A DNA stretch of 39,898 bases from an uncultured Actinomyces sp. (GTDB taxonomy: Bacteria; Actinomycetota; Actinomycetes; Actinomycetales; Actinomycetaceae), in the NCBI GenBank assembly GCA_938028585.1, contig CALIZH010000065.1, forward strand, positions 1 to 39,898. Reading direction: 5' to 3'. The notes below the pieces were generated by a model that saw nothing but the letters and a program-made list of their open reading frames with translations, was not told the DNA's origin and searched no databases. Below are positions 1 to 8,733 of this stretch, piece by piece; positions within the stretch are counted from its first letter, which is position 1; every line of letters begins with the position of its first letter. The translations under genes were made by a program, and so were the position numbers.

Positions 1-396
1 AATCATGGCCGAGGCACGCGCAAAGAGGATGTCTCCTGCAAGAATCGCGCGGTTATTGCCCCACAGGTGCTGAGCCGAGGGAACACCCCTGCGGGTGGGC
101 GCAGAATCCATGACATCGTCGTGGTAGAGCGAGGCCAGGTGCGTCAGTTCGATACCCGTTGCTGCTGTGAGGACTTCGTTGCTCAGCGCGCGCTCGGGAT
201 CACCAAACTGCGCGGCAACCAAGGTCAGCAGGGGGCGCATACGCTTGCCACCGGCCTGGGCCAAGTGAGACGTCAATTCTGTAACCAGGTCCCGAGAGTG
301 GGACACGGCCTGGTGCAAACGGTCCTCAACGGCCTCGAGGCCCGGAAGAATTCGGGCCTCGAGATCAGGAACGTGTAAGTCGATTACGGCGCTCAC
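1..396 (-). CDS. Polyprenyl diphosphate synthase, N-terminal part (3' end outside window)
   Basis: Partial gene of 132 codons, open to the left edge. The product should be a trans-isoprenyl diphosphate synthase that elongates allylic diphosphates with isopentenyl diphosphate to build the menaquinone side chain. The sequence shows the GGKRMRPLL substrate-binding stretch (residues 49-57), the first aspartate-rich motif DDVMD (93-97, in LYHDDVMD) that binds Mg-diphosphate, and GDILFARA (121-128). The second aspartate-rich motif would lie outside. The start is GTG at 396-394, overlapping the nuoN stop as GTGA, so translation is probably coupled to nuoN. Its place after nuoN and the menJ-like gene before nuoA suggest that complex I and its quinone tail are made together. 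Chain length (hepta-, octa- or nonaprenyl) cannot be told from this fragment. Confidence 0.9.
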   Translation of the reverse strand, partial: MSAVIDLHVPDLEARILPGLEAVEDRLHQAVSHSRDLVTELTSHLAQAGGKRMRPLLTLVAAQFGDPERALSNEVLTAATGIELTHLASLYHDDVMDSAPTRRGVPSAQHLWGNNRAILAGDILFARASAMI

Positions 397-1964
397 GGGA
401 GAAGCACAACCACCTGATTGAGTAGAGACAGAACCGGACTCGGGAAGAGCCCCAGTGCAATCGTACCCACAGCACACACGGTAATGGCAACACCTGTGAA
501 ACCTTCGGAGCGAACAACCGCAACGTCTTCACGTGGCTCCGAGAAGAACATCACGCGAACCAGACGGAAGTAGTAGAAGGCGGTGACCGCCGAGCATGCC
601 AGTGCAAGCGCAACAAGCCAGGCATTTCCAGCTGCGAAAGCATCCGAGAAAACGACGAACTTCGCAATGAAACCGCCGGTGAAGGGGATGCCCGCGAAAG
701 ACAGCAGGAAGATCAGCATTGCCGAGGCCAGGGCTGGGTTGGTCTTTCCAAGTCCCGCCCAGCGACGCAGATCCGTTACTTCCCCACCGATGGTGTCCTG
801 ATCGTCGCGCGAACGCACCAGGGTAATCACCCCGAAAGCACCGATGGTTGCAACCGCATAGGCCAGAACGTAGAAGAGAACGTGTCCTGCGGAGTAGCGG
901 AGCAGCGAGATCACACCCATGAGGATGAAGCCCGCGTGCGCGATCGAGGAGTAGGCAAGCATGCGCTTGACATCCATCTGGACGACACCGGCGAAAGTAC
1001 CCACCAGCATGGTCAAGATGATGACAACAACCATGATCGGGATAAGGCTCCACTGCAGGGGTGCTGCCACGACCTGGAAGAAACGAAGCATCGCGGCAAA
1101 GGCCGCAAGCTTCACGGCAGCAGCCATGAAGCCGGTGACCGGAGTCGGCGCGCCTGTGTAGACATCAGGAGTCCACGCGTGGAAGGGAGCGGCACCGATC
1201 TTGAAAAGCAGGCCGACCATGACCATGACCGTGCCCATGAGCAGAAGAATCTGCATTCCAGCGGTCTGAGCTGTGGGAGTCGCCGCATTGGAGATCAGCA
1301 GTGAACCTGAGTAACCGTAAAGGAAGGCGGAACCCATGAGCATAAAGCCAGAGGAGAAGGCACCCAAGATGAAGTACTTCAGGGCAGCTTCCTGCGAGAG
1401 CTGACGGCGACGGCGTGCCGTTGCGGCCAGGATGTACAGCGGCAAAGACATGACTTCCAGAGCCACGAAGAGCGCGATGTAGGAGTTCGCCGCGGGGAAG
1501 ATCATCATGCCGCCGGTGGAGAAGAGCACCAGAGCAAACATTTCCGAACGCTGGTAGCCCTTTGAATCGGAACGCTCTTCATCGGAGGAACCGGGACGAT
1601 CCGAAGGCTGGCCGGCGAAAGCACCGTCTCCGGCCTCGGAACGATCGGCAATAACCAGAACGGCGAAGAAGGCGATCAGGACCAAGATTCCTTGAGCTGC
1701 AACCGTCAAAGGATCTTCAATGTACTCCCCCAGGGACTGAGGAGATCCAAGAACGGCAGCCCAACGCATCACCAGAGCGACTGCGGAAGCGATCAGAGCG
1801 ACGACGGCAATTCCGAAGACCGAGGCACGGCGCGCACGTACCGGCACGAAGGACTCGGCCAGTACCGCAAGGATGCCGCCGCAGAGAACGCACAGAACCG
1901 GCGCAAGCGCGGCCCACGAAATCTCGGGGACCGTAAAGTTAACGGCCGTTGCAACAGAATTCAC
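393..1964 (-). CDS. nuoN: NADH-quinone oxidoreductase subunit N
   Basis: Membrane subunit of the proton-pumping arm of complex I, one of three antiporter-like subunits (with NuoL and NuoM). The 523-residue protein is strongly hydrophobic; the family has about 14 membrane helices. The conserved helix with the essential glutamate is seen in FVALEVMSLPLY, and the antiporter-family loop in FHAWTPDVYTGAPTP. A charged Ser/Glu/Asp-rich loop (about residues 107-141) interrupts the N-terminal helices; as I recall, other actinobacterial NuoN proteins have similar loops. The start is GTG at 1964, overlapping the nuoM stop (GTGA), and the stop overlaps the polyprenyl synthase start in the same way. Last nuo gene of the operon. 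Confidence 0.97.
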   Translation of the reverse strand: MNSVATAVNFTVPEISWAALAPVLCVLCGGILAVLAESFVPVRARRASVFGIAVVALIASAVALVMRWAAVLGSPQSLGEYIEDPLTVAAQGILVLIAFFAVLVIADRSEAGDGAFAGQPSDRPGSSDEERSDSKGYQRSEMFALVLFSTGGMMIFPAANSYIALFVALEVMSLPLYILAATARRRRQLSQEAALKYFILGAFSSGFMLMGSAFLYGYSGSLLISNAATPTAQTAGMQILLLMGTVMVMVGLLFKIGAAPFHAWTPDVYTGAPTPVTGFMAAAVKLAAFAAMLRFFQVVAAPLQWSLIPIMVVVIILTMLVGTFAGVVQMDVKRMLAYSSIAHAGFILMGVISLLRYSAGHVLFYVLAYAVATIGAFGVITLVRSRDDQDTIGGEVTDLRRWAGLGKTNPALASAMLIFLLSFAGIPFTGGFIAKFVVFSDAFAAGNAWLVALALACSAVTAFYYFRLVRVMFFSEPREDVAVVRSEGFTGVAITVCAVGTIALGLFPSPVLSLLNQVVVLLP

Positions 1965-3514
1965 TGTGCGCTCCCTTCACTCAGAGTTGCGGTCGCAGCG
2001 GTGAGGAGATGTGAACCCTCATCGGCGATGGGTGCCAGAGCAGAAACCAGAGGCGCCGCCCAAATACCCAGAACAAGCATTGCAATGACCAGCGGGGTCA
2101 TAACGGTCTTTTCACGCCCGTTCAGATCAGCAATATGCTTCTTATCCTCTCGCGGAGGACCGGTGAAGACTCGCTGGTAGGGCATGAGCATGTACAGCGC
2201 GGCCAGGACCACTCCCAGCACTGCAAAGAGTGCAATAAGGGTCGAAACCTTCCACGTGCCCATGAGAACCAAGTACTCGGGGACGAAGCCCGAGAGACCC
2301 GGAAGGGCAATCGAGGCCAAGCCAGAGAAGAGCCACAGGCCAGCTAGGACGGGGCTCACGCGCTGCATACCGCCGTATTGGCGCATGTCTTGGGTTCCGC
2401 CTCGCCTGGACAGCCAGCCGGACAGTAGGAACATCGCGGCAATTGAGACACCGTGAGCGACCATGTAGACCATGGCACCGGTCAGCGCGATCTGCGAGCC
2501 GATGAAAATACCCAGAACCATGAAACCAAAGTGCGAAACCGAGGTGTAGGAAACCAGGCGCATGATGTCGTTTTGGCCGATGGCAGCCAAACCGCCCCAG
2601 AGGATTGACAGGACAGCGAATCCACAGATCCACCACTGCAGGCTTGCGGCTCCCAGCGGGAACAGACGCAGACACAGGGTGATCATGCCGAATGTACCGA
2701 CCTTATCCAGGATGCCGACGAGCAACACCGAAGTGCCCGGACGGGCATTTTCAGCGGTGTCAGGCAGCCAGGTGTGAAGGGGAACCATTGGAGCCTTAAT
2801 CGCAAAGGCAATGAAGAAGGTCGCGAAAAGACCAACTTGGATTCCCACGGGTAGGCGAACGGTTCCGGACGAGAGGGTATCGATCATGAAGAGCGTGTCT
2901 CCACGGCGAGCAGCCAGGGCCCAAATAGCAACCAAGCCGCCGAGCATGACCAGACCGCCAGCCAGCGAGAAGAGCAAGAACTTCATTGCTGCACGCTGAC
3001 GCGCCTTCTTTTCACCAACTCCGTAACGACCAATCATCACGAAGAGCGGAACCAGCATTCCTTCGAATGCCAGGTAGAAGAGCAGGACATCCGAAGCGGC
3101 GAAGATCAGCACCATGAAGGATTCCAAGAACAGAACCCAACCGAGGTAAGCACCGGTACGAGCCGGATCCTCGTCCTCATTCCATCCGGCCACGACGACC
3201 AGGGGAACCAAGGCGACGGCCAGAAGGATCATCACCAGGCCAAGGGCATTCACGGCCAGCGCCCAACTCAGGCCAATCTGGGGAATCCAGGAATAGGCCT
3301 CGGAAAGCTGGTAGGTGGAGGAATGCGACCAGTCGAATGCAACCGCAGCAACGATGGCCACGACCAGCTCACACAGCGAAAGAATGAGCGCGAAGGCACG
3401 CCCCGCTTGCCGCAGGGATGGAATCGCCAGAAGAAGCACGGCACCCAGTGCGGGAAGTGCAACAAGAATCGACAGCCACGGTAGTGGCGCGCTGAGCATT
3501 TGAGACATCTGCAT
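1961..3514 (-). CDS. nuoM: NADH-quinone oxidoreductase subunit M
   Basis: Antiporter-like, proton-translocating membrane subunit of complex I. The 517-residue product has the diagnostic glutamate helix YLAFEGMLVPLFVMIGRYG and the HTWLPDTAENARPG loop, both typical of NuoM, and its length is normal for the family. The ATG at 3514 follows the nuoL stop by 14 bases, with AGGAAG and AAGGA upstream; a second in-frame ATG two codons later is also possible. The stop overlaps the nuoN GTG. No missing residues or frame breaks were seen. Confidence 0.97.
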   Translation of the reverse strand: MQMSQMLSAPLPWLSILVALPALGAVLLLAIPSLRQAGRAFALILSLCELVVAIVAAVAFDWSHSSTYQLSEAYSWIPQIGLSWALAVNALGLVMILLAVALVPLVVVAGWNEDEDPARTGAYLGWVLFLESFMVLIFAASDVLLFYLAFEGMLVPLFVMIGRYGVGEKKARQRAAMKFLLFSLAGGLVMLGGLVAIWALAARRGDTLFMIDTLSSGTVRLPVGIQVGLFATFFIAFAIKAPMVPLHTWLPDTAENARPGTSVLLVGILDKVGTFGMITLCLRLFPLGAASLQWWICGFAVLSILWGGLAAIGQNDIMRLVSYTSVSHFGFMVLGIFIGSQIALTGAMVYMVAHGVSIAAMFLLSGWLSRRGGTQDMRQYGGMQRVSPVLAGLWLFSGLASIALPGLSGFVPEYLVLMGTWKVSTLIALFAVLGVVLAALYMLMPYQRVFTGPPREDKKHIADLNGREKTVMTPLVIAMLVLGIWAAPLVSALAPIADEGSHLLTAATATLSEGSAQ

Positions 3515-3528
3515 AGATCCTTACTTCC

Positions 3529-5505
3529 TCACAGCGAAAATGCCAGGACAGCGGCAAGGGCACACACGACCCCGCCAAGAATGTAAGAGGCGTAGGTACG
3601 CACGCGACCGGACTGAGTGAAACCAACCGCTCGGCCGGTACCGGTGGATGCCGCTTCAACCAAGTGGACAACGCCGTCGATCGCCTTGTTATCGCCAAGG
3701 GTTGCGGTCTTCACCAGGGCGATACCCGGAGTCATGAAGAGCGCTTCATTAACGGTGTCTTGGTACAGGTCAACGCGAGCAGCACGCGTGAGCGCATTGC
3801 CTGCCGGGATGGCGGTGGGAACCTCACGGCGACCGTACATGACCCAGGCAATTGCTGCGCCGGCAAGCACCAGAAGCAAAGTGACAATCTGGATGGCAAT
3901 CTCAGGAGCAACCGGGTGAGCGTGCTCAGCAACGCCAAGCGAAGGCTCAAGCCAGGTCGTGAAGACATCGCCAATTGAGAGGAGGCCACCGACCACAGCT
4001 GCGCAGACCGCCAAGATCACCATCGGGATAGTCATCAGCGGACCCGACTCATGCGGGTGGACACCATTGCCTTCGGCTTCGGTGGTCCAACGAGCAGTGC
4101 CGTGGAAGGTCATGAAGAACAGTCGCGACATGTAGAAGGCGGTAATGCCAGCGCCAACCATGGTGACGATGCCGAAGACCCAACCTGCCCAGACGGCCTC
4201 GTGACCGGCGAAGCTGGTCGCACCGAATGCTGCTTCGATGATCTTGTCCTTGGAGAAGAATCCCGAGAAGGGAGGAATACCAAGGATTGCCAACCAGCCA
4301 CAGGCGAAGGTCAGCCAGGTGACCTTCATGGCGGTGCGCAGAGCACCAAAGCGACGCATATTGACCTGGTCATTCATTCCGTGCATGACGGAACCCGCAC
4401 CAAGGAACATGAGTGCCTTGAAGAAACCGTGAGTGAAGAGGTGGAAAATCGCGAAGACCCAACCGATGGGGCCAAGGCCCGCACCCAGCATCATGTAGCC
4501 GATCTGGCTCATGGTCGAGGCCGCAAGAACCTTCTTCATATCGTCCTTGGCACAACCAACAATCGCGCCAAAGAGCAGCGTGATCGCACCGACGATGACA
4601 ACCGCGGTAGCCGCGATCGGCGATGCCTGGAAGATCGCACCCGAACGAACAATCAGGTAAACACCGGCGGTGACCATCGTTGCCGCGTGAATAAGCGCGG
4701 ACACAGGGGTCGGACCGGCCATTGCGTCACCCAACCAAGCCTGCAGGGGGAACTGCGCCGACTTACCGCACGCGCCCACCAGCAGGAAGAAACCAATGAT
4801 GGTTGCTTGAACGGGAGAAACCGTGGCGGCCGCTGCGTTCACTTCCTCGATGTTGACGGTCGAGAAGTTAGCGACCATCGCCATCATCGCAATGAGCAGG
4901 CCCATGTCACCGACGCGGTTCATCACGAATGCCTTCTTCGCAGCAACCGCATTGGCGGGAACGTAGTTCCAGAAACCGATGAGCAGGTACGAGGCCAAGC
5001 CCACGCCTTCCCATCCGACGAAGAGACCCGCGTAGGAGTCTGCAAGCACCAGGATGAGCATGGCGGCGATGAAGAGGTTGAGGTAGGCGAAGAAACGGCG
5101 ACGCGCATCGTCATGAGCCATGTAGGCGATGGCGTAGACGTGGATAAGCGAACCGACGAAGGTGACCAGCATGACGAAGGTCATCGACAGAGGATCGATC
5201 ATCAAGCCGAAGTTCACCGAGAACTCGCCCGCGGGAATCCACGAGAAAAGTGGGAGTTCAAAGCGGCGTGTATCGGGGGCTGCGGAGAGCATGGCGATAA
5301 TGACGCCAAGTCCGACAGCGAAGGATGCCCACGATGCCAGAGTTGCCAGGAGATGGCCCCAGCGATCGGAGCGGCGTCCGCATACAAGGAGAAGCGCACT
5401 GGAAACGGCGGGGATCGCAATCATCAGCCATGCCAAGGAAATGATTCCCGTGGGCTGGCCAGGAGCTGCGACCTGTGCCGCGGTGCTGAAAAGTGTCAAT
5501 GTCAT
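3529..5505 (-). CDS. nuoL: NADH-quinone oxidoreductase subunit L
   Basis: Largest antiporter-like membrane subunit of complex I, which in the family carries a long amphipathic lateral helix along the membrane arm. The 658-residue protein has GWEGVGLASYLLIGFWNY (essential glutamate helix) and LQAWLGDAMAGPTPVSALIH with the lysine/histidine helix that follows, both characteristic of NuoL. The ATG at 5505 lies 13 bases after the nuoK stop, with GAGGAG upstream. The C-terminal third matches the region of lateral helix and last membrane anchor, so the gene looks full length. Long open frames on the opposite strand, including one of 501 codons, are composition shadows. Confidence 0.97.
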   Translation of the reverse strand: MTLTLFSTAAQVAAPGQPTGIISLAWLMIAIPAVSSALLLVCGRRSDRWGHLLATLASWASFAVGLGVIIAMLSAAPDTRRFELPLFSWIPAGEFSVNFGLMIDPLSMTFVMLVTFVGSLIHVYAIAYMAHDDARRRFFAYLNLFIAAMLILVLADSYAGLFVGWEGVGLASYLLIGFWNYVPANAVAAKKAFVMNRVGDMGLLIAMMAMVANFSTVNIEEVNAAAATVSPVQATIIGFFLLVGACGKSAQFPLQAWLGDAMAGPTPVSALIHAATMVTAGVYLIVRSGAIFQASPIAATAVVIVGAITLLFGAIVGCAKDDMKKVLAASTMSQIGYMMLGAGLGPIGWVFAIFHLFTHGFFKALMFLGAGSVMHGMNDQVNMRRFGALRTAMKVTWLTFACGWLAILGIPPFSGFFSKDKIIEAAFGATSFAGHEAVWAGWVFGIVTMVGAGITAFYMSRLFFMTFHGTARWTTEAEGNGVHPHESGPLMTIPMVILAVCAAVVGGLLSIGDVFTTWLEPSLGVAEHAHPVAPEIAIQIVTLLLVLAGAAIAWVMYGRREVPTAIPAGNALTRAARVDLYQDTVNEALFMTPGIALVKTATLGDNKAIDGVVHLVEAASTGTGRAVGFTQSGRVRTYASYILGGVVCALAAVLAFSL

Positions 5506-5518
5506 TCCGGCTTACTCC

Positions 5519-5818
5519 TCAGTTCTTCAGCAGATCGAGGTCGTCAACGTTTGTAGTGACGCGTGACTTAAAGATGGACACGACGATTGCCAGGCCGACA
5601 ACAACTTCCGCGGCAGCAACGACCATGACGAAGAAGGCCATGATTTCGCCACTAACATTTCCGTGGATTCGTGCGAAGGTCACGAAGGCAAGGTTGGCGG
5701 AGTTGAGCATGAGCTCGACTCCCATGAGGGAGATCACCGCACTGCGACGGACCAGAACGATGGCTGCTCCGATTGCGAAGAGGATCCCCGAGAGCACCAA
5801 GTAGGCTGCAAGGCTCAT
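5519..5818 (-). CDS. nuoK: NADH-quinone oxidoreductase subunit K
   Basis: Small three-helix membrane subunit of complex I, homologous to MrpC, linking the Q-module end of the membrane arm to the antiporter-like subunits. The product is 99 residues, the usual length. The helix GVELMLNSANLAF carries the conserved glutamate of the proton path, and a second acidic position lies in the helix around AAAEVVVGLAIVV. The start codon overlaps the nuoJ stop by four bases (ATGA type). Complete and ordinary. Confidence 0.96.
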   Translation of the reverse strand: MSLAAYLVLSGILFAIGAAIVLVRRSAVISLMGVELMLNSANLAFVTFARIHGNVSGEIMAFFVMVVAAAEVVVGLAIVVSIFKSRVTTNVDDLDLLKN

Positions 5819-6762
5819 TCTTCTTCCTTCCCTTCATCAGCGGTCTGGGGAGCCTGCGGCTGCTTCAGACCAGTGGGAGCTGCGGCACCCGGCATACCCC
5901 ATGCCTGAGAACGCTCGCGAGTGCTGGGGTGAGCCGGATCAAAGATCGTGTGGTCAAGGGAGCCGCCCTTGGCCAATGCCAGCGACTGTGCAACCTCAGG
6001 CTCAACCTGACCAACAACGCGATCCAAGCCACGTACACGCAGAACCCTGGGAACCGAGTCTTCGACAGGTTCGTGGGTTTCACCCGAAAGTGCGGGAACA
6101 TCGACCGCGTTGGAGTGGGCGTACACGCCGGGGGCAGGGAGCTGTCCAATTCGACGCCCCGAGGCCTTGAAGGCGCGCATCTTCGCTTCTGCTGTCGTGC
6201 GCTGCGTGAGTACCGGACCAAGCTGATCAGAGTGAGTGAGAAGCATCGCGCCGATTGCTGCGGTAATCAGCAGAATTCCTGCGAGTTCCATTGAGAACCA
6301 GTAGCGCGAGAACAGCGTTGCCGCCAAGTCGGTGATCGGTGCGTTCGAGTAGGGATCGTCACTGAGCGAGGCCGAGCTTCCCGCGGTGCGCGAGCGAGCA
6401 ATTGCTCCGATGAGGATCGCACCCAGACCAAGGGCCATCAGCACCGAGGTCACGATGCGTCCACGCGATTGGCGCGCGTAGTTATCAGAGGCACTCAAGC
6501 CGATCATCATGATGACGAAGAGGAAGAGGACCATGATTGCGCCGGTGTAGACGACAACTTGGACCGTGCCCAAGAATGCTGCCCCGTGCATGAGGTACAA
6601 GATCGCAAGGCCGAGCATGACTCCGACCATGCAGATCGCACAGTAAACGGCCTTCTTGAAAAAGAGGACGCCCAGGGCGCATGCGACCATGAAGACCGCC
6701 ACGCAGCCAAAGAGGATCGCCTCCCCCGTTGATGCCATTTCAGGCCAATTCATTAAGGTCAT
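5815..6762 (-). CDS. nuoJ: NADH-quinone oxidoreductase subunit J, with long C-terminal tail
   Basis: Membrane subunit of complex I whose third helix bends during catalysis. The N-terminal part (about residues 15-190) holds the membrane helices, including the conserved stretch YTGAIMVLFLFVIMMIG. A soluble tail of about 120 residues follows and ends in a Pro/Ala/Glu-rich run (EGKEEE). The total of 315 residues is long compared with about 180 in E. coli; actinobacterial NuoJ proteins commonly have extended tails, and the piece LPAPGVYAHSNAVDVPAL looks like the conserved start of that extension. The ATG at 6762 overlaps the nuoI stop (ATGA). Confidence 0.95.
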   Translation of the reverse strand: MTLMNWPEMASTGEAILFGCVAVFMVACALGVLFFKKAVYCAICMVGVMLGLAILYLMHGAAFLGTVQVVVYTGAIMVLFLFVIMMIGLSASDNYARQSRGRIVTSVLMALGLGAILIGAIARSRTAGSSASLSDDPYSNAPITDLAATLFSRYWFSMELAGILLITAAIGAMLLTHSDQLGPVLTQRTTAEAKMRAFKASGRRIGQLPAPGVYAHSNAVDVPALSGETHEPVEDSVPRVLRVRGLDRVVGQVEPEVAQSLALAKGGSLDHTIFDPAHPSTRERSQAWGMPGAAAPTGLKQPQAPQTADEGKEEE

Positions 6763-7418
6763 GCCTGACGCGCCTCCTCGTTGACGGGACGGGCAGTTGC
6801 AAGGGAGGGATCATCTGGACGATGCTCGCGTACCCAATCAATCTGAGTTTGTGTGGGGCCCTGTACCGCGCCACGGTAGTAGTCACCATCGCTCAAGCCT
6901 TCCACCTGCGGGTGAGGAGGCTGAAGCATTCCCTCTGAGAGCGGAACCAGAAGCTGGTCCTTCTCATAGATGTCATCAGCGCGGCGATACTCAGCCAACT
7001 CGAAATCGTGGCCCATGGTCAGGGCGCGAGTCGGGCAGGCCTCGATGCAGAATCCGCAGAAAATGCAGCGCAGGTAGTTGATCTGGTAGACGCGACCGTA
7101 GCGCTCACCGGGACTGTACTGTTCCTCGGGAGTATTCGATGCGGCCTCGACATAGATGGCGTCCGCGGGGCATGCCCACGCACAAAGTTCACAACCCACG
7201 CACTTTTCCAAGCCATCCGCGTAGCGGTTGAGCTGGTGACGTCCGTGGAAACGAGGCTCGACGAAGGGACCCTCGAAGGGGTACTGCTCGGTCACGGTCG
7301 GGCGGAAGAAGGAAGACAGGGTCACTCCATAGCCCGCGAAGGGAGCGAAGAACTGACCGATCGGCCCCTTCGGATCCTGCTCGTAACGCAGATTCTGGCT
7401 GTCGTTCTGATCAGTCAT
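6759..7418 (-). CDS. nuoI: NADH-quinone oxidoreductase subunit I (2x[4Fe-4S] ferredoxin)
   Basis: Peripheral ferredoxin-like subunit that carries clusters N6a and N6b and passes electrons from NuoG to NuoB. With the start at 7418 the protein has 219 residues. The two cluster motifs are complete: CVGCELCAWACP (C73, C76, C79, C83) and CIFCGFCIEACP (C118, C121, C124, C128). The frame is open much further upstream, inside nuoH, but ATG 7418 has a strong GGAGGAG seven bases before it and overlaps the nuoH stop by eight bases, so it is the likely start. The C-terminal tail after residue 140 is acidic and probably packs on neighbouring subunits. Confidence 0.96.
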   Translation of the reverse strand: MTDQNDSQNLRYEQDPKGPIGQFFAPFAGYGVTLSSFFRPTVTEQYPFEGPFVEPRFHGRHQLNRYADGLEKCVGCELCAWACPADAIYVEAASNTPEEQYSPGERYGRVYQINYLRCIFCGFCIEACPTRALTMGHDFELAEYRRADDIYEKDQLLVPLSEGMLQPPHPQVEGLSDGDYYRGAVQGPTQTQIDWVREHRPDDPSLATARPVNEEARQA

Positions 7419-8733
7419 TCGTCTCCTCCAATGCGGCAGCAGTGACCACGCGGTTTGCGCGCGGCGAGGGCGGTAGCTGTTGTCCCGGAAGCGGAGGTAC
7501 CGGGAAGCCATCCGCCATGGGATCAAAGTTCGCCAAGCGTTCTTGCTTCTCAGCTTGCGCAAGGGCTTCCTTACGAGCATCACGCGAATCGGCGAACCAC
7601 ATGACGATCAGTGCAATAACGAAGATTCCAGCAACGCCACCGATCAGCTGCGGCAGGGTCAAAGACACCCACTGGGTGATTGCCCGAATAATGGCAACCA
7701 TGACCAGCCAGGCCAGCGAGATCGGGATCAGTCGCTTCCAGCCCAGCTGCATGAACTGGTCGTAACGGAAACGCAGCAGGGTGCTTCGTGTCCAGATCAT
7801 GAGGAGCATGAAGAACCACATCTTGAGGAAGAACCACAGGATTCCGAACCAGCCGCCATTGAGGAACTCAATGTGCGAGAGGGGCCAGGGGGCGTGCCAG
7901 CCGCCGAAGAACATGGTCGTCGCCACCGCTGAAACGTTGAACATGTTGACGTATTCAGACAGGTAGAACCAACCGAATTTCATTGAGGAGTACTCGGTCA
8001 TGTGACCGGCGACCAACTCGCCTTCGGCCTCGGGAAGGTCGAAGGGAAGACGGTTAACTTCACCGACCATGGAGATCAGGTAGATCACGAAGGCCGGTGC
8101 CAGAGGCAGGAACCACCAGGTCTGTGCCTGCGAGGCCACGATCTGTGAAGTCGACATCGAGCCGGCCATCAAGAAGACCGCAACCAGCGACATTCCCATG
8201 GAAAGCTCATAGGAGATCACCTGTGCCGAGGAACGAACCGCGCCGTAGAGCGGAAGCGTCGAGGACGCGGACCAACCACCCAGCACAATGCCGTACAGAC
8301 CCAGCGAAGAAATCGCTAGAACGTACAGGGCAGCGACCGGCATATCCGCCAGCTGCAGCGGTGTGGAGTGACCGAAGATCGAAACATTCGGTCCCATGGG
8401 GATCACGGCGAAGATCGAGAATGCTGCAAATGCCGAGATTGAGGGCGCAAGCAGATAAATGAACTTATCGGCCTTACGCGTCCACATGTCTTCCTTGAAG
8501 AGCAGCTTCACGGCGTCAGCGATTGCTTGGAACAAGCCGAAGGGACCGGCAACATTCGGACCGGGCCTGGTCTGCATGCGTCCGATCGTTCGACGTTCAA
8601 CCCACAGGGCAAGCAGAACGTTGAGAATCAGGAAAACGATGATGAAAACGGCCTTGAGGACTGTCAACCACCAGGTTTCCTGCGTAAAGTCCGCAGCGGT
8701 GTACGTGGGAACATCCAGGGGGATCAGGTTCAT
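7411..8733 (-). CDS. nuoH: NADH-quinone oxidoreductase subunit H
   Basis: Membrane subunit that forms the quinone access chamber at the junction of the two arms of complex I. It has 440 residues from ATG 8733. Signature stretches are WVERRTIGRMQTRPGPNVAGPFG near the N terminus (given in full only by position: about residues 38-61) and the acidic loop DLPEAEGELVAGHMTEYSS that lines the quinone/proton path. A cytoplasmic C-terminal extension of about 60 residues follows the last helix, with the motif DSRDARKEALAQAEKQERLA probably forming a helix. The frame is open upstream into nuoG, but ATG 8733 overlaps the nuoG stop as ATGA, the arrangement used across this operon. Confidence 0.95.
   Translation of the reverse strand: MNLIPLDVPTYTAADFTQETWWLTVLKAVFIIVFLILNVLLALWVERRTIGRMQTRPGPNVAGPFGLFQAIADAVKLLFKEDMWTRKADKFIYLLAPSISAFAAFSIFAVIPMGPNVSIFGHSTPLQLADMPVAALYVLAISSLGLYGIVLGGWSASSTLPLYGAVRSSAQVISYELSMGMSLVAVFLMAGSMSTSQIVASQAQTWWFLPLAPAFVIYLISMVGEVNRLPFDLPEAEGELVAGHMTEYSSMKFGWFYLSEYVNMFNVSAVATTMFFGGWHAPWPLSHIEFLNGGWFGILWFFLKMWFFMLLMIWTRSTLLRFRYDQFMQLGWKRLIPISLAWLVMVAIIRAITQWVSLTLPQLIGGVAGIFVIALIVMWFADSRDARKEALAQAEKQERLANFDPMADGFPVPPLPGQQLPPSPRANRVVTAAALEETND

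Noticed and set aside
4051..5556. 501-codon open frame on the plus strand opposite nuoL
   Set aside because: It lies wholly opposite a full-length, motif-complete nuoL. Its translation is rich in Arg, Gly, His, Asp and Glu without domain motifs, as expected of an antisense shadow in GC-rich DNA.
7419..7583. 55-residue N-terminal extension of nuoI
   Set aside because: Arg-rich translation of nuoH sequence in another frame; ATG 7418 has a strong GGAGGAG.
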